From contig QHYH01000132.1 of NCBI GenBank assembly GCA_003223215.1, forward strand, positions 1 to 38,075: a stretch of 38,075 bases of DNA, read 5' to 3'. A program made the position numbers and the translations under genes. This DNA is from Acidobacteriota bacterium. Its GTDB lineage: Bacteria > Acidobacteriota > Terriglobia > Acidiferrales > UBA7541. The notes beneath the pieces were generated by a model, which was not told the origin of the DNA, did no database searches, and saw nothing but the letters and a program-made list of their open reading frames with translations. Positions 16,525-25,602 of the stretch are shown in pieces. Position 1 is the stretch's first letter. Each line of letters begins with the position of its first letter.

Positions 16525-18081
16525 TCAGTTTGTTGCTGTGGCCTCCCGCTTCTTCAGGCCGTAGGTTGCCGGAGTTCCGGACCGATTGGTACCCTTCGTC
16601 AGCTCGCGCAGCCACTCAAATGCCGAATCGGAGAGCATGTCCTCGGTCGAGCGCCATCGCCAATTTCCTTCAGCACGGCCTGGCGTGTTCATCCGAGCCT
16701 CCTTGCCAAGATTCAGCAAGTCCGGCAGTGGCGCCATGGCGAGCCCAGCCATAGAAGACCAAGCCAATTCGATCAAGGCATGTGCGGCTTCGCTGCTTCT
16801 GGCTCTTTCGCCTTTTAGGTATTTCCAGATTCTCTCGCGTTGGTCATCGGTTAAATCTTCGAACCAGCCGCGCGTGGTCGGATTGTCGTGCGTACCCGTG
16901 TACACCACCGTGTTTGCGACGTAGTTCGCGGGCAGATAAGGGTTGTCCTGGTGACCGTCGAACGCGAACTGCAGGACACGCATACCGGGAAGTTGAAACT
17001 GATCGCGCAGCGCATGCACTTCGGGCGTGATCAGGCCTAAATCCTCGGCAATGAACGGAAGAGTGCCCAACTCTGTTTCCGCGGCGCGGAAGAAATCGGC
17101 GCCTGGACCTGGCAGCCACTCTCCAGACCGGGCGTCGGGCGCTCCTGCCGGCACGTGCCAGGCCGCCGCGAAACCGCGGAAATGATCCAGGCGAATCAAG
17201 TCCACGTGGCTCAACAACGACCGCAAACGCTCCATCAACCAACGATACCCCGACTGACGATGAACCTCCCAGTTGTACAGTGGATTACCCCAGAGCTGCC
17301 CAAGAGCACTGAAATAATCCGGAGGCACGCCTGCAACAAGTTGCGGCCGCCTCTGCTGATCCAGCAGAAATAGCTCAGGATGCGCCCAAACATCGCTCGA
17401 ATCGGCAGAGACGAAAAAAGGCAAGTCGCCGATCAATCTGAGACCCTTGGCACGCGCGTGGCTCTTCAACCGCTCAGCCTGGCGGAACACCAAGAACTGC
17501 GCAAAGCGCGCCAGGCCGATTCGATCGATAAGTTCGAGGCGAGCCCGCTCCAGCGCCGCGGGCTTGCGCTGGACTAAATCGTCGGGCCACTCCGGGTAAG
17601 GAGCGTTGCCAAACTCCGCCTTCAGCGCCCGGAAGAGGGCGTAATCATCCAGCCAATGACTCTGATCCTGGCAGAACTGCTCGTAGGCTTGACGAAGGTC
17701 AGCGCGAGCGCCAGCTTTGAAGCGGCCCCAAGCTTTTTCGAGCAAGGAATGCTTAAACGGGATCACCGTGTCGTAATCAACGCAAGCGGTTGAGAATGAG
17801 GGATGCCTGGTGTCGTTCCGCTCCAATAGCTCATCCTCAATGAGGCAATCCGGACTGATCACCAGCGCGTTACCGGCAAATGACGATAAAGGCTGATAGG
17901 GTGAATTGCCGTAACCGGTGGGGCCTAAAGGAAGGGACTGCCACCAGCTTTGGCCGAATTCGCTCAGGCGGTTGATCCACGATATGGCAGCCGGCCCAAG
18001 GTCTCCAATGCCATGCGGGGACGGCAGCGAAGTGACGTGCACTAGTACCCCCGATGCACGATAGTTTGCGGAGAATGGCAT
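16525..18081 (-). CDS. malQ: 4-alpha-glucanotransferase (amylomaltase), GH77
   Basis: The enzyme transfers alpha-1,4-glucan segments between maltodextrins, releasing glucose. From the start at 18081 the product is 518 residues, normal for the family. GH77 motifs include SLPSPHGIGDLGP (18-30), GNSPYQPLSSFAGN, the nucleophile Asp299 (LIRLDHFRG), acid/base Glu346 (PFIAEDLG) and Asp399 (YTGTHDNPTT). The frame is open upstream to 18210, but those 43 residues have no family similarity and overlap the broken DUF2934 gene, so the later ATG is used; its ribosome site is weak. It sits between glgP and pgi in the cluster. Confidence 0.93.
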   Translation of the reverse strand: MPFSANYRASGVLVHVTSLPSPHGIGDLGPAAISWINRLSEFGQSWWQSLPLGPTGYGNSPYQPLSSFAGNALVISPDCLIEDELLERNDTRHPSFSTACVDYDTVIPFKHSLLEKAWGRFKAGARADLRQAYEQFCQDQSHWLDDYALFRALKAEFGNAPYPEWPDDLVQRKPAALERARLELIDRIGLARFAQFLVFRQAERLKSHARAKGLRLIGDLPFFVSADSSDVWAHPELFLLDQQRRPQLVAGVPPDYFSALGQLWGNPLYNWEVHRQSGYRWLMERLRSLLSHVDLIRLDHFRGFAAAWHVPAGAPDARSGEWLPGPGADFFRAAETELGTLPFIAEDLGLITPEVHALRDQFQLPGMRVLQFAFDGHQDNPYLPANYVANTVVYTGTHDNPTTRGWFEDLTDDQRERIWKYLKGERARSSEAAHALIELAWSSMAGLAMAPLPDLLNLGKEARMNTPGRAEGNWRWRSTEDMLSDSAFEWLRELTKGTNRSGTPATYGLKKREATATN

Positions 18082-18119
18082 CTCGTCTGAACTACTTTTG
18101 ATTTGCTGATTCACTGGAA

Positions 18120-18311
18120 TCAAACAGTCCCTGGTTTGCTTCGAGCGCGATTCCGTACAGGGGAAGATCCAGTTTGTGCCGAGGCCAAAACCTCTTCGGC
18201 CGCGACCCAATCCAGTTCCGGAGAGCCAAAGGGGCGGCCCCGCTTTCCCAGCGTTGGTAAGCGAACTTCGCCTCCCGTTTCATGCGCGTCCGCTGCCAAG
18301 AGCTCGGCCAT
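18120..18311 (-). pseudogene. DUF2934 protein, frameshifted
   Basis: The frame starting at an ATG with GGAGGAG 8 bases upstream ends with GKRGRPFGSPELDWVAAEEVL, the core of DUF2934, a small family common in Acidobacteriota and Proteobacteria. The helix that should precede it (AKFAYQRWE) lies in another frame, within 18092-18283. A single missing base near 18258, in a GAAAG run, would join FAYQRWE to KRGRPFGSPELDW. It may be a real frameshift or a homopolymer error. Function of the family is unknown. It lies between glgP and malQ. Confidence 0.55.
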
Positions 18312-18356
18312 TTTTCAACTCCTCCCGATGCAAACTAAAGGGCGGTTCCCACTGAG

Positions 18357-20906
18357 CTACGGTCGCCGCCACGAAGGCGAGTCGTGCCACAAGATGAGTG
18401 GCGCCTCAAGCGGCACAGATGCACCGCGATGCTGTGGAACCAGTCGAGGCGTATAGTCGGCTACCGGACGAGTCGCGGGGACTCGCACAGTGTAACCGAA
18501 GCCGCCAGCGGAGCCGACCAGGTGTTCGGCGCGGGCCGCGGGCTCTCGCGTCAGGGCGTGACCATCTTTTGCCTCAGCGTAGAGCTCCACGCTCACCGCA
18601 TCTGGACCGAGTTCGCCGACAAAGACTTGTACCTGGAAAACGTATTGCCCGTCTTTTTCGTCAACTGTCGCGCTGCCAAAACGCAGGCTTGACCAGTACT
18701 GCGCGAGTCGGGCCTGCCAAGTGACCAGATCCGTTCCGAGCGCACCTTGCTTTGCCGCGCGTTCCCGGTACGCCGAGGCGGCCGAAAGATAATGCTGCTC
18801 CACGTACTCGCGGACGACTCGGTTCGTTGAGAAGCGAGGTGTCAGCCGGCACATGCTCTCCCGCATGCGGGCCACCCAGCCGCGCGGAATTCCTGAATCA
18901 TCGCGTGCGTAGAATGCAGGCACGATCTCTCGTTCCAGCAAGCTGTAGAGAGCGTGGGCTTCTGTGGAATCCCAGCCCGGGTCATCACCATGTTCCTGAC
19001 GGTCTCCTATAGCCCAGCCGACCTCGGGAGAGTACGCTTCCGCCCACCAGCCATCTAACTCCGATAGATTCAAGCCGCCATTGACCAGGACCTTCATGCC
19101 GCTTGTTCCGCTTGCTTCCCAAGGACGCCGCGGCGTGTTCACCCAAAGATCAACGCCCTGAACGAGTTGCTCCGCCATGAGCAGGTCGTAGTCGCTAAGA
19201 AAAACGACGCGAGATCGCACTTCAGGGCGGCGCACGAACTCGATCCACTGCCGGATCATGCCTTGTCCCGCGGCGTCTTGTGGGTGAGCTTTCCCCGCGA
19301 GGACGAGCTGGACGGGGCGTTCCCGGTTAGCAAGGATGCGCACAAGCCGCTCCGCATCGTGCAACAGAAGGTTTGGGCGCTTGTAAGACGCAAAGCGCCG
19401 CGCAAACCCTAGAGTGAGTGTGTCCGGATCAAGCACCTCGGCGGCCTTGGCAACCTCTTCCGGGGAAGCGCCCCGGACGCCTACCTGTTGAGCGTGTCGT
19501 CTGCGAACATAGTGCACGAGAGCGCCACGGCTATCCGTCCGAAGCTGCCATAGATCGGAATCGCTGACCTTCCGAACATTCTGCTCCATGCCTGCTGTAG
19601 CTCCGTGCCAGCGGCCTTTCCCGCACGCGCCCTCCCACAAATCATCCGCGCGCACAGAATCCCACGTAGGCGTGTGTACCCCGTTTGTCACGTGTGTCAC
19701 CGGCACTTCGATCTCCGGCCAACGGGGAAACAGCACCTGGAAGATTCCTCGGCTGACTTGGCCATGCAACTGACTTACTCCATTGACAGCGCCACTGCCT
19801 CTGACTGCCAAATAAGCCATGTTGAAAGGTTCTGCTGAGTCTGTTCGATCGCGGCGTCCCAGTGCCATGAGGTCCTGGAGGGAAATCGACAGGCCCTGTT
19901 CCGCGTAGTTTTTGAGGTACCAGGCAATCAGGCCAGGATCAAAGCGGTCAAAGCCTGCTTCCACCGGAGTGTGGGTGGTAAAAAGATTGCCAGCGCGCGT
20001 GATCGTGAGCGCCACGTTGAATGGTTGCCGGTTGTTCGCCATATACGACCGCGCTCGTTCTAACACTGCGAATGCGGCGTGGCCCTCGTTGAGGTGACAA
20101 ACTTCCGGATGCAAGCCGAGAGCCTCCAGAAGCCGCCAGCCTCCAATACCGAGAACCAACTCTTGCTTTAGGCGCAGTTCCGAACCGCCTCCGTAGAGTT
20201 CGCTGGTAATGCCGCGATGCGCGGGGATGTTCGCTGGATCGTTCGTGTCCAACAGATACAATCGCGCTCGACCCACCTGCGCTTGCCAGGCGCGGATCCA
20301 AAGTTTGGTACCAGGCAAGTTGGTGGATAAGCGCAGCCATTCACCGTTCGGCTCGCGCAACGGTTTGATGGGTAATTGGCCGGGGTCATTGTAGGGATAA
20401 AGGGCCTGCTGCTGACCTTGGGCGTCGATTTCCTGTCGAAAATATCCCTGCTGATACAGCAGCCCTATCCCTGTCACCGGGACGGATAGATTGCTTGCCG
20501 ATTTGAGTTGATCGCCTGCGACGTTGCCGAGGCCGCCCGAATAAATGGGCAGGCCCTCCGTCAGCATAAATTCCATGGAGAAATACGCCACTCCCGTAAG
20601 GTCCGAACGCGGGTGGGCCTCCTGAAACCAGCCTCCCGGGCGCTCTGCCGTTTGCTTTTCGCGATGCAGGTCAGCGACTAACGTTTGGAAATCCGGATCG
20701 GCGGCAACGCTCTCGAGCTTTTCCTGAGAAATGGTCTGCAGAATGATCCAGGGATTGTGCGTCAGTTCCCAAAGTTCAGGGTCGAGCCGTTCCCAGAGGT
20801 GATCCGCGGAGTGATTGAATGACCATCTCAGGTCCAGCGCCAATTCGCTGAGAGCTTCCGGGATGGTTTTATCCAAGGGACGACTGCCGATTGCTGGACT
20901 GCCCAT
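18357..20906 (-). CDS. glgP: Alpha-glucan phosphorylase, GT35
   Basis: The 849-residue enzyme phosphorolyses glycogen or maltodextrin to glucose-1-P. The N-terminus (SELALDLRWSFNHSADHLWERLDPELWELTHNPW) is the DUF3417 module of the archaeal/bacterial phosphorylase branch. The core has YFSMEFMLTEGLPIYSGGLG, CHLNEGHAAF, FTTHTPVEAGFDRF and the pyridoxal-phosphate block EASGTSGMKVLVNGGLN with its Lys. A C-terminal beta-domain follows, VQVFVGELGPDAVSVELYAE. GGAGGAG precedes the ATG. It starts 21 bases after pgm ends, so the two are coupled in supply: GlgP makes the glucose-1-P that PGM uses. Confidence 0.95.
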   Translation of the reverse strand: MGSPAIGSRPLDKTIPEALSELALDLRWSFNHSADHLWERLDPELWELTHNPWIILQTISQEKLESVAADPDFQTLVADLHREKQTAERPGGWFQEAHPRSDLTGVAYFSMEFMLTEGLPIYSGGLGNVAGDQLKSASNLSVPVTGIGLLYQQGYFRQEIDAQGQQQALYPYNDPGQLPIKPLREPNGEWLRLSTNLPGTKLWIRAWQAQVGRARLYLLDTNDPANIPAHRGITSELYGGGSELRLKQELVLGIGGWRLLEALGLHPEVCHLNEGHAAFAVLERARSYMANNRQPFNVALTITRAGNLFTTHTPVEAGFDRFDPGLIAWYLKNYAEQGLSISLQDLMALGRRDRTDSAEPFNMAYLAVRGSGAVNGVSQLHGQVSRGIFQVLFPRWPEIEVPVTHVTNGVHTPTWDSVRADDLWEGACGKGRWHGATAGMEQNVRKVSDSDLWQLRTDSRGALVHYVRRRHAQQVGVRGASPEEVAKAAEVLDPDTLTLGFARRFASYKRPNLLLHDAERLVRILANRERPVQLVLAGKAHPQDAAGQGMIRQWIEFVRRPEVRSRVVFLSDYDLLMAEQLVQGVDLWVNTPRRPWEASGTSGMKVLVNGGLNLSELDGWWAEAYSPEVGWAIGDRQEHGDDPGWDSTEAHALYSLLEREIVPAFYARDDSGIPRGWVARMRESMCRLTPRFSTNRVVREYVEQHYLSAASAYRERAAKQGALGTDLVTWQARLAQYWSSLRFGSATVDEKDGQYVFQVQVFVGELGPDAVSVELYAEAKDGHALTREPAARAEHLVGSAGGFGYTVRVPATRPVADYTPRLVPQHRGASVPLEAPLILWHDSPSWRRP

Positions 20907-20927
20907 AAGCTGACTCCTCCTGACACC

Positions 20928-22595
20928 TCAGCTACCTGCGGCTACGCGAGCGCGACGCGTGAGCGCCTCCGAAACAATTGCTTGGGCTTCATCCTCGATG
21001 CGCCGCAGATGGTCTGGCCCGAGGAAGCTCTCTGCGTAAATCTTGTAGATTTCTTCCGTGCCTGAGGGCCTCGCGGCAAACCAGCCATCCTTCGCGATCA
21101 CCTTGATTCCGCCGATCGGATTGCCGTCGCCCGGCGCGCTGGACAAGATCTGCTGGACCTTCTGACCGGCAACCTCCACAACGTGCACATCGCTTGGCGA
21201 TAATCTTTGAAGAGCGGCTTTTTGCTCCGGCGTGGCGGGTGCGTCAATGCGCTCATAAACCGGATCACCCAAATCACGGGTGAGTTCACGATAGAGCTCA
21301 CCGGGGTCCTTACCTAGGCACGCGGTGATTTCGGCGGAGAGCAAGCAAGGAATGATCCCGTCCTTGTCGGTGGACCACACCCTGGCGTTGCGGTCGAGAA
21401 ACGAACAGCCGGCGCTCTCTTCTCCTGCGAAACCGAGCCGCTCGGACAACAGGCCTTCGACGAACCACTTGAAACCGACGGGAACCTCGTACAGCGCGCG
21501 GCTCAGCCGCGCGCTGACTCGATCAATCATGCTGCTGCTTACTACGGTTTTGCCAACCGCCACGTTTTGCCGCCAGTCCTTGCGATTCGAAAACAAGTAG
21601 TGAATGCAGGCGGACAAATAGTGGTTCGGTGGCAGCAGCCCGCACCCCTTGGTAACAATTCCGTGACGGTCGTGGTCGGTGTCGCTGGCAAATGCGATGT
21701 CGAACTTGTCTTTCCATCCGATCAACCTCTGCATCGCATAAGGAGAGGAAGGGTCCATGCGAATCTTGCCGTCCCAGTCCACGCTCATGAATCGAAAGGT
21801 TGGATCGATCGTTTTGTTTACAACCGTTAGGTTGAGGCCGTACCGCTCGGCAATCAGCGGCCAATAATCAATACCGGCTCCGCCCAGGGGATCGACACCC
21901 AGCGTGATCCTGGAAGCGCGAATGGTCTCGAGATCAATTACATTTTCGAGATCGCTGACGTAGCACTGGAGGTAGTCGTAGCGATGAATGGTCGAAGCGC
22001 GAAGCGCCTGCGTGAAAGCAACCCGCTTGACGGCTTGCAACCTGTTGCGAAGGAAATCGTTGGCCCGCGATTCGATCCACGAGGTCACATGCGAGTCGGC
22101 CGGTCCGGCGTGCGGAGGGTCGTATTTGAAGCCCCCGTCATCCGGTGGATTGTGAGAGGGAGTAATCACGATGCCGTCGGCGAGTCCCGTTTTTCGTCCG
22201 GCGTTGTAACCCAGGATGGCATGGGACACTGCCGGGGTCGGCGTGTACCTAGTGCCTTCCGACAACATCACGTCGACGTTGTTTGCCGCAAGCACCTGCA
22301 ACGCGCTCGAAAATGCAGGTTCCGATAGCGCGTGCGTGTCCATTCCCAGGAAGAGCGGCCCATCGATCTTCTGCGCCTTGCGGTGATCACAAATGGCCTG
22401 AGTGATTGCCAGGATGTGCCACTCGTTGAAGGCTCCGTCGAAAGCAGAGCCACGATGACCGGACGTGCCGAACACAACCCGTTGCTTCGCGTCAGCGAGG
22501 TCAGGCTGCACGTTGTAGTAGGCAGTGACCAGCTTCGCGACATTCACCAAGATTGCGGGATCCGCTGGCTTTCCAGCGGATCGGTCGATTTCCAT
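20928..22595 (-). CDS. pgm: Phosphoglucomutase, alpha-D-glucose-specific
   Basis: The enzyme interconverts glucose-1-P and glucose-6-P. The 555-residue product has FGTSGHRGSAFDGAFNE (42-58), the phosphoserine loop TPSHNPPDDGGFKYDPPHAG with Ser147, the metal loop ASDTDHDRHG, and the sugar-binding GEESAGCSF and phosphate-binding ARPSGTEEIYKIYAESF. The start at 22595 has GAGGTG 6 bases upstream; an in-frame ATG at 22643 would add an Arg-rich stretch without family similarity. It lies between glgX and glgP, which places it as the central step of the pathway. Confidence 0.95.
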   Translation of the reverse strand: MEIDRSAGKPADPAILVNVAKLVTAYYNVQPDLADAKQRVVFGTSGHRGSAFDGAFNEWHILAITQAICDHRKAQKIDGPLFLGMDTHALSEPAFSSALQVLAANNVDVMLSEGTRYTPTPAVSHAILGYNAGRKTGLADGIVITPSHNPPDDGGFKYDPPHAGPADSHVTSWIESRANDFLRNRLQAVKRVAFTQALRASTIHRYDYLQCYVSDLENVIDLETIRASRITLGVDPLGGAGIDYWPLIAERYGLNLTVVNKTIDPTFRFMSVDWDGKIRMDPSSPYAMQRLIGWKDKFDIAFASDTDHDRHGIVTKGCGLLPPNHYLSACIHYLFSNRKDWRQNVAVGKTVVSSSMIDRVSARLSRALYEVPVGFKWFVEGLLSERLGFAGEESAGCSFLDRNARVWSTDKDGIIPCLLSAEITACLGKDPGELYRELTRDLGDPVYERIDAPATPEQKAALQRLSPSDVHVVEVAGQKVQQILSSAPGDGNPIGGIKVIAKDGWFAARPSGTEEIYKIYAESFLGPDHLRRIEDEAQAIVSEALTRRARVAAGS

Positions 22596-22676
22596 CTGCT
22601 CACCTCGGCGTCTACGGCGAAAACCCCAAAAGGCGCGTGCCAAAAAGAATGCGAGTTTTGTGCTTCCTCTATCCGG

Positions 22677-24824
22677 TTACCCACGCGCTAAAAGTATGGC
22701 ACTCGATCGAGGCCCGACGCGAAAAGTAACCTGATCCTCCGTCGATGGCTCTTTCCCAGGTTCGTAGAGATCCCCAGGCGCCGGACGTGAAGTGTCTACC
22801 GCCAGGCGCCAGAGGTTATTGCCCGACGCGGCGGGAATTGAAAAATCGGACGGTGCTGTGTCGGCATTAAACATCAGGAATAGGTCGGCCTCTGCGTGCC
22901 GCAAAATCAGACACGCAAACGACTTTCGTTCGGGATCAGCCCAGGCGGGAGTCGTGCCTTGCGGTCCAAACCATTGTACCTCGGCGTCGGTGTAGAAGGC
23001 CGCTTTTCTGAGCACCGGATGGGCGCGGCGAAACGCGATCATTCCCCGGGCGAAGCGATGAATCTCCCGGTGCTTTTCGAGAAAGCTCCAGTCCAGCCAG
23101 CTGACGGCGTTATCCTGGCAGTACGCGTTATTGTTACCTCGTTGGGTCCGACGAAATTCGTCTCCGCCCAGCAACATCGGGACGCCACGAGAAATAAAGA
23201 GTGTGAGGAGAAAATTCTTGATCAAGCGATTTCGCAAGGCTTCGACATCGGCGGAATTGCTTGGGCCTTCAACTCCGCAATTGTCGCTGTAATTGGCATC
23301 GGTGCCGTCCCGCCCGTACTCGCCGTTTTCCTCATTGTGCTTTTGTCTATAGGAAACCAAATCATTCAGTGTGAATCCGTCATGACTGGTGACAAAATTG
23401 AGGCTGTTTTCCGGCCCTTTGCCTGATCTTTGGTATAGATCCGCGCTCCCGCAGATGCGGCTAGCGAATAGCCCCATCATTCCCGCCTCACCGAGCCAGA
23501 AGCGGCGCACGTCATCCCGAAAGCGGCCATTCCATTCTGCCCAACGCTTTTCGGAGAAACTTCCCACTTGGTAGGCTCCGCCTGCATCCCAAGCCTCGGC
23601 GATGAGCACGACATCGCGCAAGATGGGGTCTTCCGCGATGCTTTCGAGCAACGGAGCGTTCTGAAGAAGATTGCCATGCTCATCTCGGCCTAGCACGGAA
23701 GCCAGATCGAAGCGAAATCCGTCAACGTGCATGAAAATCACCCAGTACCGGAGCACGTGCACAATGAACTCCCTCACGACCGGGTGGTTTGCGTTGAGCG
23801 TATTACCAACCCCAGAAAAATTTTTGTAATATCGGCGTTCATCCTCCTCGAGCATGTAAAAGATCGAATTATCCGTGCCACGGAGGCAGATTGTTGGACC
23901 GAGTTCATTTCCTTCGCCGGTGTGGTTCAAGACAATATCCAGAATTACTTCGATTCGAGCGCGGTGAAAGCTCTTGACCATTTCACGGAATTCGAGCACC
24001 TGCTGCGCGGCTGATTCCTGGGTGCTGTAAGTTTCTTTGGGGGCGAGGAAGGCGGCCGGATTGTAGCCCCAAAAATTCCTTAGTCGCCCTTTGCTTATCG
24101 GATTTACACGAGATAATTCGTTTTCGTTGAATTCCTGGACGGGCATCAACTCAATCGCGGTCACACCTAAATCTTCTAAATAAGGGATCTTCTCCGTCAA
24201 ACCGCGGTAGGTTCCAGGGTGGACGGCGCGCGAACTCGGGTCGATCGTAAAACCACGAATATGCGTTTCGTAAATGACCGTGTCTGTGGCGGAATGCCTG
24301 AGCGGCAGGTCGCCCTCCCAGTCGAAGTGCGCGTGTGTCAACATGCACTTCGGCATGCAACCTGCATTGTCCACAGTCGAGAAACTTAGATCCCTTAGAC
24401 GGCTCGACGAATCGTAGCCCCGCGCCGCTTCAAAATCCCAGTTCTTCGTTCCGACAAGAGCGGTAGCAAACGGATCGAGGAGCAGCTTATGGACATTGAA
24501 TCGATGTCCGTCTCCCGGCTGATAGGGTCCATCGATCCGGAAGCCATAGAGTTGGCCGGAGGTGATACCTCGAACCCATACGTGCCACACGTCACCGGTT
24601 CGATGTCGTGCCGGATCCAAATCGATCACCCTGGTGGGCGAACAGCCGTCCGGGCTTTCATAGAGCTCCAGGAGAACGCGGGTTGCATGACGGCTGAATA
24701 GCGCGAAATTGACTCCTCCCTCGTATTGGCATGCCCCAAACGGCAGGGGGCTTCCGGCACGAACTTCGCCGCTCGGACTCTCGACACGATTCGACCTACC
24801 CTGTTTTCCGGCCGAGGCAGTCAT
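22677..24824 (-). CDS. glgX: Glycogen debranching enzyme GlgX, GH13
   Basis: The enzyme removes alpha-1,6 branches from phosphorylase-limit glycogen. The 715-residue product has an N-terminal CBM48-like domain (PLPFGACQYEGGVNFALFSR), then the GH13 barrel: VILDIVLNHTGEGNE (region I), DGFRFDLASVLG with nucleophile Asp, LIAEAWD with Glu acid/base, and VTSHDGFTL with Asp. Neither the ATG used here (24824) nor the in-frame ATG at 24902 has a clear ribosome site; the shorter length fits the family better. It is first in the cluster, so the promoter should be in the region above 24902. Confidence 0.92.
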   Translation of the reverse strand: MTASAGKQGRSNRVESPSGEVRAGSPLPFGACQYEGGVNFALFSRHATRVLLELYESPDGCSPTRVIDLDPARHRTGDVWHVWVRGITSGQLYGFRIDGPYQPGDGHRFNVHKLLLDPFATALVGTKNWDFEAARGYDSSSRLRDLSFSTVDNAGCMPKCMLTHAHFDWEGDLPLRHSATDTVIYETHIRGFTIDPSSRAVHPGTYRGLTEKIPYLEDLGVTAIELMPVQEFNENELSRVNPISKGRLRNFWGYNPAAFLAPKETYSTQESAAQQVLEFREMVKSFHRARIEVILDIVLNHTGEGNELGPTICLRGTDNSIFYMLEEDERRYYKNFSGVGNTLNANHPVVREFIVHVLRYWVIFMHVDGFRFDLASVLGRDEHGNLLQNAPLLESIAEDPILRDVVLIAEAWDAGGAYQVGSFSEKRWAEWNGRFRDDVRRFWLGEAGMMGLFASRICGSADLYQRSGKGPENSLNFVTSHDGFTLNDLVSYRQKHNEENGEYGRDGTDANYSDNCGVEGPSNSADVEALRNRLIKNFLLTLFISRGVPMLLGGDEFRRTQRGNNNAYCQDNAVSWLDWSFLEKHREIHRFARGMIAFRRAHPVLRKAAFYTDAEVQWFGPQGTTPAWADPERKSFACLILRHAEADLFLMFNADTAPSDFSIPAASGNNLWRLAVDTSRPAPGDLYEPGKEPSTEDQVTFRVGPRSSAILLARG

Positions 24825-25180
24825 CGACAGATCGCTTTCAAGCCGTAACCATGACCGACCTAACTTGCTGAAAAATTGGCTACTTCTCGCAGATGGAAAC
24901 ATCCAATGATGCGCGATTCAGCGGTCGACATACCTTCGATGTATCAAAACAAGACGCCGATGTAACTTTTTTTTTGAACGGCTCACTTTCCGACTGAGAC
25001 GGCGCATTTGGAACGGCAGTTACGCCGAACCTTTCGCCACATTTCTGGTGCGTCGCGTAGGACTGGCGCAATAACCGTACAGCCGCACCACCGCCAAGCC
25101 TCTGATTCGTCCACAAAGCGGTAAAGTCCAAGCTGTTCCAAAAGCCAGGAACGGGATAATGCACCGCAGTCATGGCAGTG

Positions 25181-25239
25181 AGGCGTCCAGGGGGTGGCAG
25201 CGGGGGCTGCCGTTAGTGGACGCCATCCGGCGGGGGCTG
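25181..25239 (+). repeat. Dispersed palindromic repeat, copy A
   Basis: An outer stem of 8 bp (GGCGTCCA at 25182-25189 with TGGACGCC at 25217-25224) encloses a second stem, GGCAGC (25196-25201) with GCTGCC (25206-25211), loop GGGG. The 59-nt block matches the reverse strand of 12985-13043, with identical arms and a shared GGGCTG tail. Both copies are intergenic. It resembles REP/MITE-type elements in form; the family is unknown to me. Confidence 0.6.
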
Positions 25240-25513
25240 ACGCGTAACGAGTCACACTGCGGTCTCAAAAACGGGAGCATGCTGTCGGATAGAACACGAC
25301 GACGTATCGGTGGATAGTGCCGGCAACCCCGCGGGTCGGTTGAACGGAGGCCAATTGCAGGGCTGGGCCGTCTCCAAACTAAACCGATTCTCCAGTCCGC
25401 TGCGCGCATTCCATGTCGCGCAACCGAAAGCGGCAATCGGGCGGCACCACCCCGCGCTTTTCAGTCGCCTTCTGGGGGAGCTAAACACGTGGGAACTTAA
25501 GCATATTAGAATT

Positions 25514-25532
25514 CGTACAGACATTGAGTACG
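25514..25532 (+). promoter_or_regulatory. Inverted repeat upstream of the DUF4097-type gene
   Basis: CGTAC (25514-25518) and GTACG (25528-25532) form an inverted repeat with a 9-base gap, about 70 bases before the start codon at 25603. The position suits a repressor or activator site. No matching regulator gene is in the window, so this is tentative. Confidence 0.25.
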
Positions 25533-25602
25533 GATAACGGTTGGGCCTTTTGGTGTCCGGCGTAGAAAGTAGGATTCTTCTCAAGACAGAAGGAGATAGA
25601 CC

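Larger units (their letters stand above)
24903..25602. other. Long divergent intergenic region
   Basis: This is 700 bases between glgX (minus) and the DUF4097-type gene (plus). It holds a 9-T run near 24967, the palindromic repeat at 25181-25239, a second GCGGGGGCTG at about 25230 repeating the one at 25200, and an inverted repeat at 25514-25532. Minus-strand open frames cover most of it, but none resembles a known family. Promoters for both flanking genes are probably inside. Confidence 0.5.
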
